This document shows, piece after piece, positions 61,205 through 64,000 of a DNA stretch of 64,000 nt (within the stretch, counting starts at the first letter, position 1; every line of letters starts with the position of its first letter). The translations under genes and the position numbers were made by a program. The stretch comes from Paulinella micropora (lineage: Eukaryota > Cercozoa > Imbricatea > Euglyphida > Paulinellidae). The stretch spans positions 30,001-94,000 of the forward strand of contig WBZZ01005983.1 in the NCBI GenBank assembly GCA_019918135.1. The letters run 5' to 3'. The notes under the pieces were generated by a model. It was not told the origin of the DNA, did not search any database, and saw only the letters and a list, made by a program, of their open reading frames with translations.

Positions 61205-61975
61205 TTTCACCGTGGTTGGAAATATTTCCAGTGGCTGCAAATTATTTTGTCTATTATAAATATTTCCAAAATGTAGAAATATCTCCAGCGACCAGAAATA
61301 ATTTTAGAAGCTGGAAATATTGCCAGCCACTGGAAATATTTCCAGAAACTGAAAATATTTTCTATACTTCCAGCTACTAGAATATTTCCAGCAACTGCAA
61401 ATATTTCCACTGGGCTAGAAATATTCCCAGTCGCTAGAAATATTTCCAGTGACTGGAATATTTCCAGCCAGTGTGACGGGAAATATTTCCATTGTCTTGA
61501 AATATTTCCAGTAGCTAGAAATATTTCCAAAAGTTGGAAACATTTCCAGTGACTGGAAATATTTTGTGCCTTGGAAATATTTCCCAAATGTAGACATATT
61601 TTCAGCCACTGGAAATAATTGTAGAAGCTGGAAATATTTCCAGTGACTGGAAATATTTTGTGCCTTGGAAATATTTCGAAAATGTAGATATATTTCCAGC
61701 CACTGGAAATAATTGTAGAAGCTGGAAATATTTCCAGCCACTGGAAATATTTCGAATGACTGGAAATATTTTCTATACTTCCAGCTACTGGAATATTTCC
61801 AGTAGCTGGAAATATGTCCAGTGGCTGGAAATATTTCCAAGGACTGGAAATATTTTGTACCTTGGAAATATTTCAAAAATGTAGACATATTTCCAGCCAC
61901 TGGAAATAATTGTAAAAGCTGGAAATATTTCCAGCCACTGGAAATATCTCGAGTGACTGGAAATATTTTCTACAT
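61205..61975. repeat. Palindromic satellite block 4 (19-bp type, diverged)
   Basis: Nearly 770 bp of degenerate CTGGAAATATTTCCAG units. A secondary repeat of roughly 110-120 bp is visible (the ACTGGAAATATTTTGTGCCTT phrase and its variants at about 61555, 61640 and 61850), indicating higher-order duplication. Confidence 0.8.
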
Positions 61976-62229
61976 ACATACGCCCCTGAGACGTAGGAAC
62001 CATATCCCGATCTGCCAGTAGCATGATTTACGCCAGTGGCTGTTCTCCTTCAGTGCCCTTCGCTCATATTTCGGGACTCCCGGTGCATTGCTGAGTCGAT
62101 CGTCCGGGGGATATCTTGCCTCGCCCGGTTTCAAATCCAGATTCCTTGCCGCGTTCGTGTAAAAGGACGGGTTCATCACATCTGGTCCGGATCCTTTCTG
62201 CCTGAACCCTCCCGCTCCATTTGTCGTGT
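61976..62229. other. Between satellite and Gag-like region
   Basis: GC-rich DNA that continues the retrotransposon base composition, with no clean frame. Probably the 3' part of the same Gag-like region. Confidence 0.3.
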
Positions 62230-63978
62230 TTACTCCGCCGGCCGAGTATATGGATGCGGGCGACGATCCTCCCTTTGAGACCCCGGCCTCGTCCTCCCTC
62301 CGCCGAAGTCCCCTGTGCCACGTTGTGGTCTGCCACCGCCCTGTTGGCCCCTTGTACTGCCGCCACCTCCCCCGGTCTGCCGTCCTCCTTGTTGCTGCCG
62401 CATTGGTGCCTTCGGCATCTTCGCCAGGATCGCTGGCTCCAGCAACAGCGTCTTTATTGCCTTGACGTCTTCGTGATCCATCGTCCAAGCCACCGGGTTA
62501 GTTTTGCCTTGCCATTTCTGCCATTTGTCCTTGTTGTCAGTGGGTAGCGTCGGCAGTCTCAAGCCCGCGTTCAGCATGTCACCACGTTCTTGGTAGCCTG
62601 CTCCCTCCATAAGCCGTGCCCCAAGATTAGCGGGTATACCTTCCGCTCGTCGTTGATCAGGCACGTGTCCATGCCTGCTTGGAATAAGGCCGGTAGAGGC
62701 ACGCGGGCCCTGATCTTATCCTGGATCACCCCCCGAACCGTTTCTAATTCTCATCCGCATCGGTGAGTGCCACCAACCCAAAGACCGTGCCGAACATCCA
62801 CAAACTGCCAGTGCGATCTCGCCGCATTGCCCTTGACTTCCTTGTCGAAAACTTCTTTCCACGTCAGCTGGTTCGACAACCCCTGATTTGCCCCAACAAT
62901 TCCCAAGACGTCCGCCAAGACGTAGCAAATTGATTCCAGATCGTTGCCACTCTGCGCCCCGCGCAGCTGTTTCTTGAACTGTACCGCAAATTGCCGCATC
63001 ATGTTCATATATCGCCTGTCGTCCCCTTGGCTTTGGTCGATTTGGTCGTACCCCCGCCTTGCCAGCTCCGTATTTGCCTTCAACTCTCTGACTATCTTTT
63101 CCCTTTTCTCCCATCCTTGGACCGAACTCCTGTTTGTACTACTCGCCCAACCCATGCGAGCCTTCTCGTCATCCTCCGATCCTTCCTCCTTTGAATCATC
63201 ATCCGACTCCGAGCCTTCCGAGCCGCTTTTCTTCTTCTTACTCTTCTTCTTCTTCTTTTTCTTATGTTTCTTCTTCTTCCTTTTTTGCGGTGACGCAGCC
63301 TCCGGTTCCTCCATTAATTTCAGCCGAAGCCTAATCCAGGCTACCCAACCATCCACACACCCCCGCACCAACGACAGGTGATAAACCCAGTTCCGTCACC
63401 GTTGCCTTCCGGGTCGCCTCATCCAACAGAGCACTCCCGTTCATCGCGTTGTCCATGAGCCTCTTGAGTGCCGTCCCCCGTTTCTTGATGTTTCCCATCG
63501 CGTCCATGCCGTCGTTGTACTGCTTCATGGCTTCTGTAAAGAAACCCGCTTCCTTCCTCACCTCGTCCGCCCGTTGCGTGTTTGCCGTCTCCAACCACGA
63601 CGCTAAGTCATCAACCGGATTGAGCATCATGCGCTTGTTCCAATCGTGGTATGCCGCAGTGACTTTGATGTCCTGCTGTCGGATTGCTATTATCAGCCGG
63701 TCAATAGCCGCCACCAGTTCCGTCACTTTCCCTTCAGTTATGATTTCCCCGTCATCCATTATAGGCCGTACCATATAAGCCGACAACGTCTTCGACGAGA
63801 TCTGATCCCTGTGATGTCCCACCGCCACCGCCAAAGCCTCCGCCATTTTGGCCAACACTCCCGTCTTGATCCCCGGCCCCCAGTGTGGCTTGCCCGCTGG
63901 TAGCTGCCATTCGTTCCACGCGTCGATGTCGTCCTTAATTCCCCCTTCATCAGGTCCGTCCGTCCAAATTTTGAGCAA
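62230..63978 (-). pseudogene. Gag-like region of a retrotransposon, frameshifted
   Basis: Three minus-strand frames follow one another. 63978-63331: helical, DIDAWNEWQLPAGKPHWGPG onward. 63371-62751: Lys-rich (QKRKKKKHKKKKKKKSKKKK) then helical, KQLRGAQSGNDLESICYVLA. 62664-62230: NKDKWQKWQGKTNPVAWTMD, then Gly/Arg-rich GGRQTGGGGGSTRGQQGGGR. Helix-rich body, basic tail and position 5' of pol on the same strand suggest Gag, but I see no CCHC knuckle or other signature. Satellite and host-like DNA now separate it from pol, so it may belong to a different copy. Confidence 0.4.
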
Positions 63979-64000
63979 GTTCCTGTTCAGATGTGAGTAA

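Noticed and set aside
57480..61975. CRISPR array
   Set aside because: Repeats are separated by fixed 3-bp CCA/TGG spacers rather than unique spacers, the DNA is eukaryotic and no cas genes are present.

Overview
The window is eukaryotic nuclear DNA, most likely from a protist or alga that I cannot name. The evidence is a repeat-choked, fairly GC-rich host with a LINE, a tRNA-derived SINE, a Ty3/gypsy element, spliced gene fragments and abundant microsatellites. About 36 kb of AT-rich Polinton/Maverick-type viral DNA is embedded in it. Nothing bacterial was seen.

Layout. 1-15,083 is host DNA. It holds three copies of a tRNA-derived SINE with (ATT)n tails, a near-complete but frameshifted LINE (2,871-8,461) with two tandem 5' units and the same (ATT)n tail, long simple repeats, two leucine-rich-repeat remnants and a poly(A)-tailed repeat family. 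15,090-46,940 is a rearranged Polinton. 46,941-51,090 is an inverted, truncated Polinton of a second lineage. 51,091-57,477 is a decayed Ty3/gypsy pol on the minus strand. 57,480-61,975 holds blocks of a palindromic 19/20-bp satellite alternating with pieces of a spliced host gene and (GA)n/(AAGCAACC)n arrays. 62,230-63,978 is a Gag-like region on the minus strand.

The Polinton. The best-preserved unit is 23,905-46,940, bounded by about 265-bp terminal inverted repeats starting AG and ending CT. It carries an early side on the plus strand (AP2-like/zinc-finger gene, small ORFs, protein-primed DNA polymerase B, two ExoX-C-like genes). A late side on the minus strand carries a virion protein, major capsid, minor capsid, adenain-like protease, coiled-coil scaffold-like protein, basic core-like protein, FtsK/HerA-type packaging ATPase and two tail-fibre-like proteins, one with an S74 intramolecular chaperone. 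An rve integrase lies near the right end. Most genes carry frameshifts or stops; major and minor capsid, short fibre and a few small genes are intact.

To its left, 15,090-23,904 is a deletion chimera. A 5-kb copy of the polymerase block is fused, with every late gene missing, to a 3.7-kb inverted copy of the DNA to the right of the element (20,168-23,904 against 46,941-50,678). The same 6-bp CAAAAA flanks 15,090 and 46,940. This fits one original insertion later rearranged through its inverted repeats, though misassembly is not excluded.

The most unusual feature is a family of paired imperfect palindromes (about 140-180 bp: hairpin, AT-rich spacer, hairpin). They occupy intergenic junctions of the viral DNA; the second hairpin ends 0-14 bp before the next start codon, and the stem arms differ in sequence while remaining complementary. 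They look like a shared terminator/promoter module.
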